From Mimachlamys varia (lineage: Eukaryota > Mollusca > Bivalvia > Pectinida > Pectinidae), in NCBI GenBank assembly GCA_947623455.1, contig OX392538.1, positions 2,852,001 through 2,916,000 on the forward strand: a DNA stretch of 64,000 nt. The letters run 5' to 3'. Below the pieces are notes generated by a model. It was given only the letters and a program-made list of their open reading frames with translations, ran no database searches and had not been told where the DNA came from. Position numbers and translations under genes: made by a program. Within the stretch, counting starts at the first letter, position 1; each line of letters begins with the position of its first letter. Positions 22,551 through 33,450 of this stretch are shown here, in pieces.

Positions 22551-22942
22551 CTATCTGATTAAAGTCATATCTTGATCTCCGCGCCGTTCCGTAAACTCTC
22601 TGCTGCGTTAAGATTATGGAAAAACCCATAGGTGGTCACATCCGATGACCTTTTGCATAAGCCAATCAAAATCATAAGCCAATCCTATCAGAATCTTTAC
22701 AGTGAAAGTTTGAGGCGACAAAGCTTGCATAATCGCATTTGTCCGTTTAGTCATTTCATTATCAAAATGTTCACGTGGAATAATGTGACGAAATGGCTTG
22801 GTGCAAGATGACACATCATTGAAAAAATATTTTAGCGTTAAGTAAAGGGGTGACAAAGGTCGTCTAAACGTGACCTATTATTGGATGTTGTCAGATCCTT
22901 GTAAACAGAGCGAGAACAAGGATCTGTATTTGAATCAGATTG
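22551..22942 (+). mobile_element. MULE-like MITE, 392 bp, with target duplication
   Basis: Same family as 14370-14759. It is flanked by ACTCAACCCA (22541-22550) and ATTCAACCCA (22943-22952), a 9-10 bp target duplication with one mismatch. Terminal repeats are slightly eroded on the left (CTATCTGATT). It interrupts an ORF1-like coding fragment. Confidence 0.75.
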
Positions 22943-23054
22943 ATTCAACCCATAGAGAGTTTTTACACTGTTCTGTACTTTATTTGGAATAGACACATGT
23001 TTCTCCATAGTATATACATGCTGGTTGTATATCATATATGCATATGCAATTTGA

Positions 23055-23232
23055 TTTGGTGTCGCCGATGAAGCAGAAGACGTTGACTCTTCCGGAACAC
23101 CTTGTCTTATTCTCTTGTGCTTTTACGAGAGTCTCCATGTAAATTTTCCCTTTGTTCCTATTTTGCCCCTAGTTTAATCGAATTTGAGTTCGGATTATGG
23201 TTTTGTTGACGCTTTGGTATTCTCTGATTTTT
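23055..23232 (+). repeat. Penelope-like 3' tail
   Basis: Contains GATGAAGCAGAAGACGTTGA, CCATGTAAATTTTCCC and the terminal GACGCTTTGGTATTCTCTGA followed by T-rich sequence. No RT coding part is present. Confidence 0.65.
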
Positions 23233-23454
23233 TGTTTGTTTGAAAAATGTTTTTACTGGTTCGTTGCTTAAGTCTATCAAGCGATAGACCGAATAATAAA
23301 GAACGTGTTTTGATGACGTCATACACAATGTACTTTCTGCTAGTGATTCATAGTGCTACATTGCTGTACTATCCCAATCACATGTCGACCCAAATAAGAT
23401 TCTTGGGTTTCTTGAATGTAGGTCTACATCCGGTCACTGCTTAATGAAGCCCAA

Positions 23455-24150
23455 CGAGTTGCCGGGGCCAATAGGTAAAATATAGTAATTGTTTTAAAAT
23501 CCTTCTTCTTTAGGAATCACAGGATATTATCCAAATCTGTTCAGAAGTATCCTTGGAGGAAGGGGAATCAATTTTGTATACACCGTGTGTCTGGAGCACG
23601 AGGGGCGCGGCCCAGTAGGGAAAATATAGTAAATTCTTCAAAATCCTTCTTTTTCTTCTTTAGTAATGGCAGGATATTGAATATCCCGGAGTAAAGGGGG
23701 TTCAATTTTGTATAAACCATTGGTCTGGGGCCTGAGGGGGCGTTGTCCAATAGGGAAATATAGTGAATTCTTTGAAATCCTTCTTCTTGAGAAATGACGG
23801 GATATTTTCCAAATTTGATCTGTCAGTATCCTCCGATGAATGGGAATAATTTTTGTATAAACTTTCGGTATGAAACTCCTTGGGACTGCGGGACGGAACC
23901 CAGTAAGGGAAATGTAGTACATTCTTTAAAATTCTGAAATTAATAACAGGATATTGTCCATATTTGTTGTGAAACATCTTTTGGTGAATTGGGTTCAATT
24001 TCGTATCACTGCGACTAAACCATCATCTATGACCCCGCATCACATACACCCCAACCAGGTGGGGCCTAATAGGGATTATATAGTAAATACCTATTAATCC
24101 TTTCTATTAAAGAAATGACAGCATATTGTCCATTTTCTCCTATGATTTCT
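23455..24150. repeat. Degenerate tandem repeat, ~140-160 bp unit, about 5 copies
   Basis: Each unit carries CCAATAGGGAAAATATAGTA-like and TTTAAAATCCTTCTTCTT-like blocks, then a GGATATT(G/A)TCC block. Starts lie near 23477, 23617, 23754, 23907 and 24071, so the spacing drifts. Overlapping open frames on the - strand are by-products of the repeat. Confidence 0.6.
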
Positions 24151-25272
24151 ATGACACAACTTGATGCAACTTGATACTGGATCAGCATTCCTATACACTG
24201 CGAAATATTGTATCTACACATTCATAAACTGCTTTGAATTGATTCCGCAGGATTGATATTTGAACATGTCTGTCCCGTCAGTGGGAGGATAATGAGTGGA
24301 TGTAGATGTACGGTTCATTTTATTTATCATTAAATAATTCATTGTAAATAACTTTAACTGTTTAGTTTTCGGCTTTTCCCAGGTTTATATAAAACCGTGG
24401 CACATGGCCGCCTATCGCCAGTGCAACTACCATTCATGTGTCGTCATTGGGTGGGTTAGCAGCATTACTGATGCAAGTGTTTAAACACATATACGATTCC
24501 AATAATACTGCCATTCAACACCCCTGTGTTCGTGCGGTGGAATTTGGTAATATACACATTAATTCTTTTATATGAACAAATTATTGTTATAGAGAGGCGT
24601 CATCAAACATAAATATCCACACAAGAAACAAATATGAATTTATTGATGTAATCGTTTTAATGACGTAGTCACCGTACAGATAGCCTCGATGGGCGAGATA
24701 CAATACCCGTACATTCCGACAGATAGCCTTCGTTAATGCTCCGGCGGACGATTTCTTGCCTGATTACACGACGAAGATGATACAACAGAACACGTTCTCG
24801 GACCATAACTACAGTGTAAAACGATAGTATTTATGGTACCCCTGACGACAGTCTCTAGATCGTCCTTCCGGTACCGATCCGATACGACAATTAATCCTCA
24901 ATCCGCGTTGTTAAACAACGATCATAACATGATACAATGATGGAAACCTTGAGATATGGTTTTGAGTTTTATTCATTTCTCAGAAGAATATTACAATTTC
25001 CGGAGTCTTTTATGATGTTACTGAAATTGTTACGATGATTGGTTGAGCAATACCGCGGTGCGATCGAGCGGTTCGCTGATTGATACAGATACTGGATCAT
25101 TTAAACGTTTTATTTGGAAAATTAATATGACGCGATATCCGCCATGGTTTGTTTACGTCAGGAGGGAGTCTCACGTGGTCTCACTAACTTGTTCATGCAG
25201 TATGAATTAGAAAATGAAACAATCATCTAAGTAATACAATGCAACTTTTACAGTGATGTGAAAAGAAATAAT
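24151..25272. other. Intergenic, no gene recognised
   Basis: No domain-bearing open frame, repeat or RNA gene seen. Confidence 0.45.
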
Positions 25273-25349
25273 GACAAGAGGCCCAACGGGCCTTAACGGT
25301 CATCTGACTACCAATTGTAAAATCACTATGAAAATACGTGTATTCATTA

Positions 25350-25554
25350 CTTACTTACTTAGGCCTTTTACCCCTGGTGGGGCATAGGCCATCAACGACT
25401 ACCCTCCATCGTCCTCGATCCTGGGCGATTTGCTCCAGCTCCCTCCAGGTGTGACCTGTCTGCTTGACGTCGGCCTCCAGGTCCCTTCTCCACGTGTTCT
25501 TCGGTCTTCCGCGTTTTCTCTTGCCCTGGGGATTCCATCTCAGGGCCCTGAGAT
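25350..25554 (-). mobile_element. 5'-truncated LINE insertion (RT C-terminus)
   Basis: Encodes on the - strand the last ~65 residues of a non-LTR retrotransposon polyprotein: [20 protein letters not shown], then a Trp-rich segment ending [11 protein letters not shown]. The 3' end finishes in a TAAG-type tandem tail. The 12-bp GTGTATTCATTA flanks it on both sides (25338-25349 and 25555-25566), a clear target duplication, so this 205-bp insertion arose by target-primed reverse transcription. It sits inside the tandem-core element. Inactive by itself. Confidence 0.8.
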
Positions 25555-25815
25555 GTGTATTCATTAAATCAAGTTATAATATGCCTGTATAGATTGCCAA
25601 GTTCAAGATAGTGGCCTTCTTGGATTTCTGATGGGCTTGAAAAATAACAACACTTTGTTGGGACCATCTCAGGATATCATTTCTGGCAAGTTTCAGCTCA
25701 ATTCCACTGGTAGAACTTGAGAAGTTTAGAATGTGTTTTCAAAATGGCCGCTGTGGAGGCCATCTTGGATTTTTGACTACACGAAAAATAACAACAGTTT
25801 CGTTTTGGCCCCAGT

Positions 25816-26520
25816 GACCTTGAATGAAAGTCAAGGTCATTTCTTTGAACAAACTTGGTAGCCCTTTATCCCAGCATGCCACAGGCCCAATATTAGATCT
25901 CTGGGCCTTTTGGTTATTCAGAAGAAAATGTTTAAAGATTATGACCGTTTTGGCCCCAGTGACCTTGAATGAAAGTCAAGGTCATTTCTTTGAACAAACT
26001 TGGTAGCCCTTTATCCCAGCATGCCACAGGCCCAATATCAGGTCTCTGGGCCTTTTGGTTATTCAGAAGAAGTTGTTTAAAGATTATGACCGTTTTGACC
26101 CCTGTGACCTTGAATGAAGGTCAAGGTCATTTCTTTGAACAAACTTGGTAGCCCTTTATCTCAGCATAACACAGGACCAATATCAGGTCTCTGGGCCTTT
26201 TGGTTATTCAGAAGAAGTTGTTTAAAAAGATTTTGACCTTTTCGGCCCCTGTGACCTTGAATGAAGGTCAAGGTCATTTGTTTGAACAAACTTGGTACCC
26301 CTTTATCCCAGCATGCCACAGGCCCAATATCAGGTCTCTGGGCCTTTTGGTTATTCAGAAGAAGTCGTTCAAAGATTTTGACCTTTTTGGCCCCTGTGAC
26401 CTTGAATGAAGGTCAAGGTCATTTGTTTGAACAAACTTGGTACCCCTTCATCCCAGCATGGCACAAGCCCAATATTGGGTCTATGGGCCTTTTGGTTTAT
26501 GAGAAGAAGATGTTTAAATG
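25816..26520 (+). repeat. 145-bp tandem repeat with nuclear-receptor-like half sites
   Basis: Five units start at about 25816, 25961, 26106, 26253 and 26398. Units 3-5 contain TGACCTTGAATGAAGGTCA followed directly by AGGTCA, that is an inverted pair of AGGTCA half sites plus a tandem pair, including the TCAAGGTCA extended half site bound by ERR/SF-1 type receptors. Units 1-2 have AAAGTCAAGGTCA. Binding is untested. Confidence 0.75.
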
Positions 26521-26637
26521 GAAAAGTTTACGGACGGCGCACGGCGCACGGCGCACGACGCACGGCGCACGGCGCACGACGACGGACGAAGCATGATGAC
26601 TATAGGTCATCCTGACCCTTCGGGTCAGATGACCTAA

Positions 26638-28639
26638 AAATACGAACACCTCAGGAGATATAAATATACAAAACAAAATATACTGAACACAACATAAACA
26701 CCCGACAGGAGGTTTACTGTAGGAATTTATATCTATGATCATGTGTTCACAAGAATAATTTCATGACATCTTTCATTACCATTCCAAAGATATATTACAA
26801 ATGTCATTTCCAGGTCATTTGATAGAACTTTCGTGACATTAAAGTACGTAATATACTCCGCTTTTTATCACGGTCTCCAGTCTGAGATAAATTTGATTGA
26901 TGGTTTCACTGCTGTACTAAAACAAACCTATTTCCTGAGTGATTCTGTAAATTACTTAAGACGATAACCACACACATATAGAGTACGATTAGATAATGAA
27001 CAGGCCATAGTAAAGTTGATGGGATTTACGTCCAGGCAGTTAAATACATGTATAACTGCCGGACAGTGCCGTGTCCCTGTCCCTGTACTCTGTTAACAAA
27101 TCATGTGTCAGACTGTTGCGCGATAGAGATAGTGTTAAAATACATCTGTATTTACGACGCGAAATGCATTATGGGTTAACCAAAACGAGACTCCGATCTG
27201 CCGACATGGTTCCGTTGTGTAATGAAGCACGTGCTAGCGACATAGTGGCGGCCGAACGATAATACATACTAAGAAAGGGCATGGACCAATCACATTCTGC
27301 TCGGATCTGTATGTATTTGGTATCGGAGTGCATTACACTCTAAGCAAAGTATTGGTTTTTTCTTGACACAAATAAGTGTTTCATAAATGTGCTTGAAATC
27401 GGAATCGGTTTTGGTTATAGAAAGTTGTCCTGCTGTTAATTGAGTAACAGCGGCCACCACCTAGGTCAGAAATCGTGGCGCTGTATGTTACACTACTCCT
27501 ATCTCGGAGAAATACAATTAGGTTGCCCATTATCCATTACACGGACGTCGTTTTGTTTTTGAGGTTGTTATTGTGAATCACTCCTATATTGAGATAAACA
27601 ACAAAAATACATAAAACATTCATCATATCTAGAGACAAACTGGAATCGTCTCGATGTCATCTTCGGAAAAGCTAACATTGCTTTACCAAAAGCAGGCATG
27701 CTGATGTGAAATGGTTTTATTTCAATTTAATAGTATAGTATTGTTAATTGTAACGTTGTTTGCATCTAAAAATAAAAAGAGAAGTCTCTGGGTCGGATCA
27801 CAAACATTGTAGGCGTTTTTGGACTTTTGCACAACTTCACGGTTTCGTATCTGCGCTGTGTAACTACGCGGTCAGTGTCTTCGGTTTTCGGTAGACTTTC
27901 TCTGCGCTACGTCATCCTGGGGCAACCGACAAACCACCCACCAATTTCTAAGTAGGTTTAGGCTAAGGGGTCGTCTTCCAAATTGTTGTAGCCCAAGTAC
28001 GCTGTAGGTAAGACGACACCTATCTCCACCTTCTCAACCCATTCCCCTTGTTTTTCTTGCTACATACTTTATCCCTTTTACTCTCTTTCCTATTTTCTCG
28101 TCCACATAAAACGTCAAAAACGAAATCAAATCGCACAACTTCATTGTTTTCTATATGTTATTATTAAGTTTGAACTAGCAATTGTAGATTGGAAGTAACA
28201 CTATTGATAACTGTCTAGATTAACAGATAACATAACGGCTTAAAATGTAGTTTGACGGGTTAGGAAGGCAAAATGTGTCTGCTATTGACAGCTGAAAATT
28301 TACATGTCAAACGGGTGAAATCGGAGAGGAAAATCAATCTACCAAAAGTAAACTAGTACATTCTTTTTCAAAAATAACAGAGAGCATCAAAGTTTCAATA
28401 AAACCACAATTTTAACCCGAATCCCCCGTCCCATTAGCTATGCAAATCAAATAGGGACACATAACATCTTTCAACGAGACCAATAAGGTTCCTGAACTTA
28501 TGGACATTCCCTAACTTAAAATTCGTAATGGGAAAGCGTCATTGAAGTTAATGTTTCCACGCATTGATATTTTTCAAGGTAAAATAATTTGATTAAGCCC
28601 TAAGAAAAACGTGTGAAGTAACGTTAATTAATTTACTAC
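26638..28639. other. Intergenic, no gene recognised
   Basis: Includes a GC-richer 63-codon open frame at 27071-27262 and a pyrimidine-rich stretch at 28020-28110; neither is interpretable. Confidence 0.45.
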
Positions 28640-28775
28640 TCAACATGACAAACTAATGCGCATATTCAAAAACGTGACAACGACCATTATACTTGTCCGT
28701 AGATTTTATCACTCTGCAACTCTAGAATCCTTGTATTGTAAATGTGTGTCGGCAGTCATCCAGAGACGTTATTAT
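28640..28775 (-). repeat. Penelope-like RT/tail fragment
   Basis: Matches, inverted, the C-terminal coding end and start of the tail: GCATATTCAAAAACGT, then TCTAGAATCCTTGTATTGTA and GTCGGCAGTC. The intervening part is deleted. Confidence 0.5.
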
Positions 28776-28969
28776 AGGGAGTCTGCTTCGCCTCTGTTAT
28801 TTAAGGTCAACATTTACAACGTTTTCCATCATGTGTTAGTGTCTCCTCATTTCCTGTTCTAGTATCAAATTGTCACATTTGATATCAATCTAATTTTAGC
28901 AAGAATACCATAACTTTATGTGCCAATTATTTTTACCATAGTGGTGGCTGGTGAAGGGAAAACTAAACA

Positions 28970-29340
28970 GATAATTCCAAAGCGACAACAAAACCATAAT
29001 CCGAACACAGAAATGGGGAATAATATGAAAAAAGGAAAATATTTCAATTTAGACCATTGTAAAAGTGTAAGACAATAAATAAGACCAGGAGTTCTGGAAG
29101 AGTAAGCGTTGTACGTCTGCTTCATCGACGACCCCTGCCAAGTAAATATTGGTCAGTTCCAAGTAATAGCATGGCCTCATAGTAAGAACTGAGGCATACT
29201 TGTCAATCACAACAAGCAAGCACACTAATGAGCATATTCAAAAACTTCAATCCTCATATCATACGAGGTAGAAAATTTTCTTAAAGAGACCCTATAAAAC
29301 TTGACATAGCCTTCATCAGCAGCTTAAATCTATCACAAAA
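28970..29340 (-). pseudogene. Penelope-like C-terminus and tail, degraded
   Basis: Inverted copy from the family 3' region (CATAATCCGAACACAG) through GTCTGCTTCATCGACGAC to GAGCATATTCAAAAACTTCA and a few codons of the RT C-terminus. Many point changes. Confidence 0.6.
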
Positions 29341-29345
29341 ATCTC

Positions 29346-29745
29346 CAATCTGATTAAAACACAGATCCTTGTTTTCACTCCGTTTTACAAGGATCTGATC
29401 CATAAGAGGTCATGTTCAGATGACCTTTGTCGCCTCTTTACTTAACACTAAAATGATTTTCCAATGATCTGTCATCTTGCAGCAAGCCATTTCGTCGCAT
29501 TATTCAACATGAACTCTTTGGTGACGAAATGAATAAACGGACAAATGCGATTATGCAAGCTTTGTCGCCTCAAAAGTTCACTGTTCCCGCGCCGTTCCGT
29601 AAACTTTTTTCTGCTGCGTCAAGATCTGAGGACATCCCAAAGGGGGTCACGTTCACATGACCTTTTGCATTAGCCAATCAAATTACTACTTTCAGAATCT
29701 GAAATGTGGATTTTTGAGGCGACAAAACTTGCATAATCTTTGTAC
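29346..29745. mobile_element. Chimeric MULE-like MITE, halves in opposite orientation
   Basis: 29346-29585 is an inverted partial copy starting with the terminal CAATCTGATTAAAACACAGA. It joins directly to 29588-29745, a forward partial copy starting CGCGCCGTTCCGTAAAC. Neither half is complete, so this is a recombination or nested-insertion product. Confidence 0.65.
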
Positions 29746-29792
29746 GCCGAACAATCACACAGAGCACCATTAAAGTACATCCCCGCGTTTCG

Positions 29793-29862
29793 TACTATAA
29801 AACGTGATTTCCTTGTGGGGGCTTTATACTATAAAACGTGATTTCCTTGTAGGGGCTTTATC
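29793..29862. repeat. 36-bp direct duplication
   Basis: ACTATAAAACGTGATTTCCT and the following TTGTRGGGGCTTTAT occur twice, adjacent, with one difference. Confidence 0.7.
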
Positions 29863-32660
29863 ATGATAGTGTAGTTTTCTGCCCCTCCTGTTTATCTGTC
29901 CTTATGTCGGTACGGAAAACGATTGCGATTGCCCCGAGGCAACTGCACTTTAAACAAGGTTAGCTGTCTGGTATTTACACTGGTTGCTATTGACGACCCA
30001 AGCCAAAATAACTTTATCTTCGTCCGTGATATCGGTTGTTGTGCCTGTACGAGGCAGTTTTCAGTATATATGTCTTATCCCGGAGACCAATATCCGTCCG
30101 GCTGGCGTGATTCTGTTTTACTTCCGGTTTACATGTTTTTACATTTCGGAGAAATCCCGCCTGAAATAAGTTCGATTTCAGTTAATGATAAAACCATCAA
30201 GCGGTCTTAGTCTAGAAATGATCGTAATTAATGGCCAAGGAACCTTTGAACAAGTATTAACTTTCGTTGAATTCTAGGAAACCAGATAATGTATAAATGC
30301 GGGAAGGGATACAAACCTTTACCTAAACCGAAACGTTGCCTGGCCTGTAAATACTTGGTAAATTACATAACGAATTACCATACTGCATCGTCTAGTCATT
30401 GTGCTGAATATATCGTGGTTTTTCATTTGGTAAATACGAAAATAACTTAGACATAATATGGAGATACAAGAAGCTATATTTATACATATATATCTAAAGG
30501 TGTTTATATTTAATAAGGCATCATAAAGGTAGTTATCAGTTTGCATAACACAGTGTATGACATAATGAATAGGAAATGCAATGAGGAATTGCGATACATG
30601 CATTAATTGCATTCCATTCCATTAAGGAATGAAGTAAATAGACTGATGTAAAGTAAATTACAAGAATAGTAAAAGTGACTTTGACCTTCACCGCATGTAC
30701 TTGAAATTAAGTCGAAAAACCGATGACGAGAGTGTCTTAAAAATGGTAAAAAGTGACCTTGACCTTTAACGCAGTAATCCGAAATGCATTCCTGTTCAAG
30801 ACAATGTCAATGAAACACTTGTATGAAGTAATATGGAATACTTCTTAAATTTTACGCTGGAATCATTGGTTTGAGAGTTTGTGAACTGTTGATGTAAGAC
30901 CAGAGAGACCCAAGCATCTAGCGGAAGACAAAATCGGAGAAACGCTTTTTATAGCGGAAGGATGATGCAGAGAATGATATGGAATTGGCCCAATATCTAT
31001 ATTTTTCTTTTTCTCTTTTTTTCAAACTACAGGAAGGAAAAATTCAGCCGAATCATTTTCATTTAATTATCTACAGACAATTTGTAATTGTCATTTAGAA
31101 ATTCAATTTTCGCCACCAGATCAAGGAAACAATATCCATGTTGTATGCCATAAAAACGGCTGATGTTGGCTCCGATGCAGCTGTTTCCGTCTATCGTTAC
31201 ATGTTAGGTGTTTCTTCCTAAAAGCAAGTTTGTTTACTAATGTGCAGTTGCGTAATGCGACACGTCTGTCTTGTTTGTTTGCGCAAGCTCAAGTGGGTCT
31301 GACAATGGATTCTGTCCCCAAATACGATGTACCCAAGTTTTAAAAACTGTTGTCATTTCACTTTTTGCATGTATACTAATAACAACCGCTACTTAGCTCG
31401 TTGCACATATGAGACAAGACAAGGTATTGCTCTAAATCCGGCATTAGATTGGCGCTTTTACAAGAAGGCAATCACCAACGTACCGTGTGTCCGTATGCTT
31501 GCATTAAACGACTTCAGCTGTTGATATGACATTCATCCAATATGCCACTTGCTTGACGAAAACGCAACATTTGGCATTTAACGGATGTTTAATAAATTAT
31601 AGTAAATCTGGAATTAAAAAAGGTTCAAGCGCCATGCGTCTTTTACTCTTAGATATTGCAGTATGTTCCAAAGAGTGAACCACTACGATGAATTAGTAAG
31701 CATTCAACAATAGGCTCGCATTACGACAGGTGCATAATTTTAGATCTTTCTGGACGCTTCTGATACCCTCACTGAGTGATTGTAATATCTCTCGTTCTAC
31801 TTTCCCAGCATGCATCCTTAGTGCGAAAGTCAAAGTAAAATCTCGTAAATTTTATGTTACTCCTATGTGAATGTATATTGCATGTTATTCCTGGGCCTGG
31901 TAATGGCTGCGAAAGCTTTCTGAATTATATATAAACAGCTACAATGTAAATAACAATGATCTTCGCCATTCTGATCCGGTAGGTGTCACTAGTGGTAGCG
32001 TCATGTCGTGTGGTGCCGAGTTAAATTGTTATTACAAGGCCGTCGACTCGACAAAGACACTTTGGAAAAAAAGTTAAAATAAATAGGAAATAAGCATATT
32101 TTAAAGCAAGCATTACTGTTCTATATTTCTTCAGCAGAACAAAGGAATAATTACCTTCGGTGTAACATATGACGTTATTATACAGCAATAATCCCGTATA
32201 TATGTTAACTCTGGACGCAAGATAAAAGCCTATCAACATTTATTTCCGTACTTTGAATGTCAAGTCAATGTATTTCCGGTGCAGTCACGATTTCCCTAAA
32301 ACATAAAAACAAGAAACAGGCCATCTCTATACGGTCTCCCACATCTCGGTAAAGCCATTGTCACTTCGGGTTTGTACAGCTGCTGAAACCACTTGCGCTA
32401 CCAAACAAAATTTGTGCGGTAAGCCCGCCATTTATGTGGCCTGTCTTCTCTGATAGGACAACTTTAATATGGCGTGTTAACATTCACCAAAACAATACTA
32501 ACATTAAAATCAAAACATTCATGTAGAGAGTTTACGTACTAAATAATAGTTAGCGAATCGTTGTCATGACGCAGGTCACAAGACGTCGTATAATGATTTT
32601 GATAGATTCGAAATGTTTAGGAAATCTGAGATTATAAAGACTTTAGATTGTGCATGCTGC
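29863..32660. other. Intergenic with one unrecognised open frame
   Basis: The frame at 29923-30210 (95 codons) has no motif or splice context that I can identify. At 30660-30760 the block GTGACCTTGACCTTTAAC and a near copy occur 90 bases apart, another AAGGTCAAGGTCA-type pair outside the 145-bp array. Confidence 0.4.
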
Positions 32661-32663
32661 TAA

Positions 32664-32796
32664 GTTCTAGCATCACTGAAGAGTCCTAGGACGAAACAGC
32701 TGTATGATGCAGTTTAATTCGGAGTTTTTTCGGCATACTGTATCTATTACTAAATTGAAAACGTGCAGTATATGTGTGTTACGCCATCTTTTCTGA
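32664..32796 (+). mobile_element. Retrozyme monomer fragment
   Basis: The hammerhead is followed by TTTTTTCGGCATACTGTATC and the shared end GTGTGTTACGCCATCTTTT. The upstream body of the 401-bp unit is absent. Confidence 0.65.
32670..32710 (+). ncRNA. Hammerhead ribozyme, core intact (copy D)
   Basis: Order: stem I GCATCA, core CTGAAGA, stem II with loop GTCCTAGGAC, GAAA, stem III CAGCTGT, cleavage triplet GTA, stem I return TGATGC. All conserved core positions are kept and stem I is 6 perfect pairs. Stem II is shortened by three bases but still pairs (GTC with GAC around CTAG). The predicted cut is after 32704. Stem III is self-complementary with almost no loop, so such ribozymes usually work as dimers. 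Confidence 0.8.
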
Positions 32797-33063
32797 TAAG
32801 ATAAAGAGAACTCAAAATTAGGAATGCATTGTTCTTGTAACAGCTTCCTGACATCGGAACGTTTATAATTTAAATTGTGCGCTGCTCCTTTTAGCAGGAG
32901 ATTAAAAATGTAACACAGGAAGTATGTTTTTCCATGTTCATTTTACTGCATTATTATGTTACCAAGGCCTTAGTCTTGTACATAATGTACATAATCAGAC
33001 GAGTAGACTCTAGTGATGATGACAAGATTAGTGAAAGGATAGTAAGATTGGTACTGCTCTTGA

Positions 33064-33446
33064 AGGCCCAATATACGTAACTCCGGGAAATTTTTCGTAA
33101 TTTTTGAAAAATTCTGAAAAAAAATCAGTTAATAACCGTGCAAAAAAAGCCTAAAACGAATAAATCTTAGCGGTAATTGACAAGAAACTCTTGACAGAAA
33201 AATTTAAAGAACTGAAAATAGTTCAGGTGTGGCTCACTTGAACAACAAGCCGAAGTTAGGAGACAGTTCAAAACGGACGCGTGTTTACAAATACCAAATT
33301 TCAACTGCCGCTGTACCGTTAACCGTGTAAGAATTCATCTTGAATATTGCTGATATCAGTTAATCTTAACTAAATCTACAAATATAAAAAAATATTCGGC
33401 TTGATTTTCGCTTCAAGTTTTGCAGAAAGTTACGTATATTGGGCCT
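33064..33446. mobile_element. MITE with TTAA-type target, 383 bp
   Basis: Ends are near-perfect inverted repeats: AGGCCCAATATACGTAACT on the left, AGTTACGTATATTGGGCCT on the right. Flanks are TTGA (33060-33063) and TTAA (33447-33450), a TTAA duplication with one change. TTAA targets are used by piggyBac and Kolobok elements. No coding capacity. Confidence 0.75.
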
Positions 33447-33450
33447 TTAA

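Larger units (their letters stand above)
25273..26637 (+). mobile_element. Helentron/pearl-like element with tandem core
   Basis: The 5' end has a small hairpin (GGCCCAACGGGCC) followed by GGTCATCTGAC. The core is five 145-bp repeats (about 25816-26520), then a GC-rich short repeat of GGCGCAC units (26535-26590), and the 3' end is a hairpin GACCCTTCGGGTC with the inverse GTCAGATGACC. This layout of short terminal hairpins, a tandem core and a microsatellite matches non-autonomous Helentron-type elements of bivalves such as pearl. The class is inferred from layout, as no replicase gene is present. A truncated LINE is inserted at 25350-25554. Confidence 0.55.

Noticed and set aside
25816..26596. 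CRISPR-like array of regularly spaced repeats
   Set aside because: Units are contiguous 145-bp tandem repeats without unique spacers, in a eukaryotic context.
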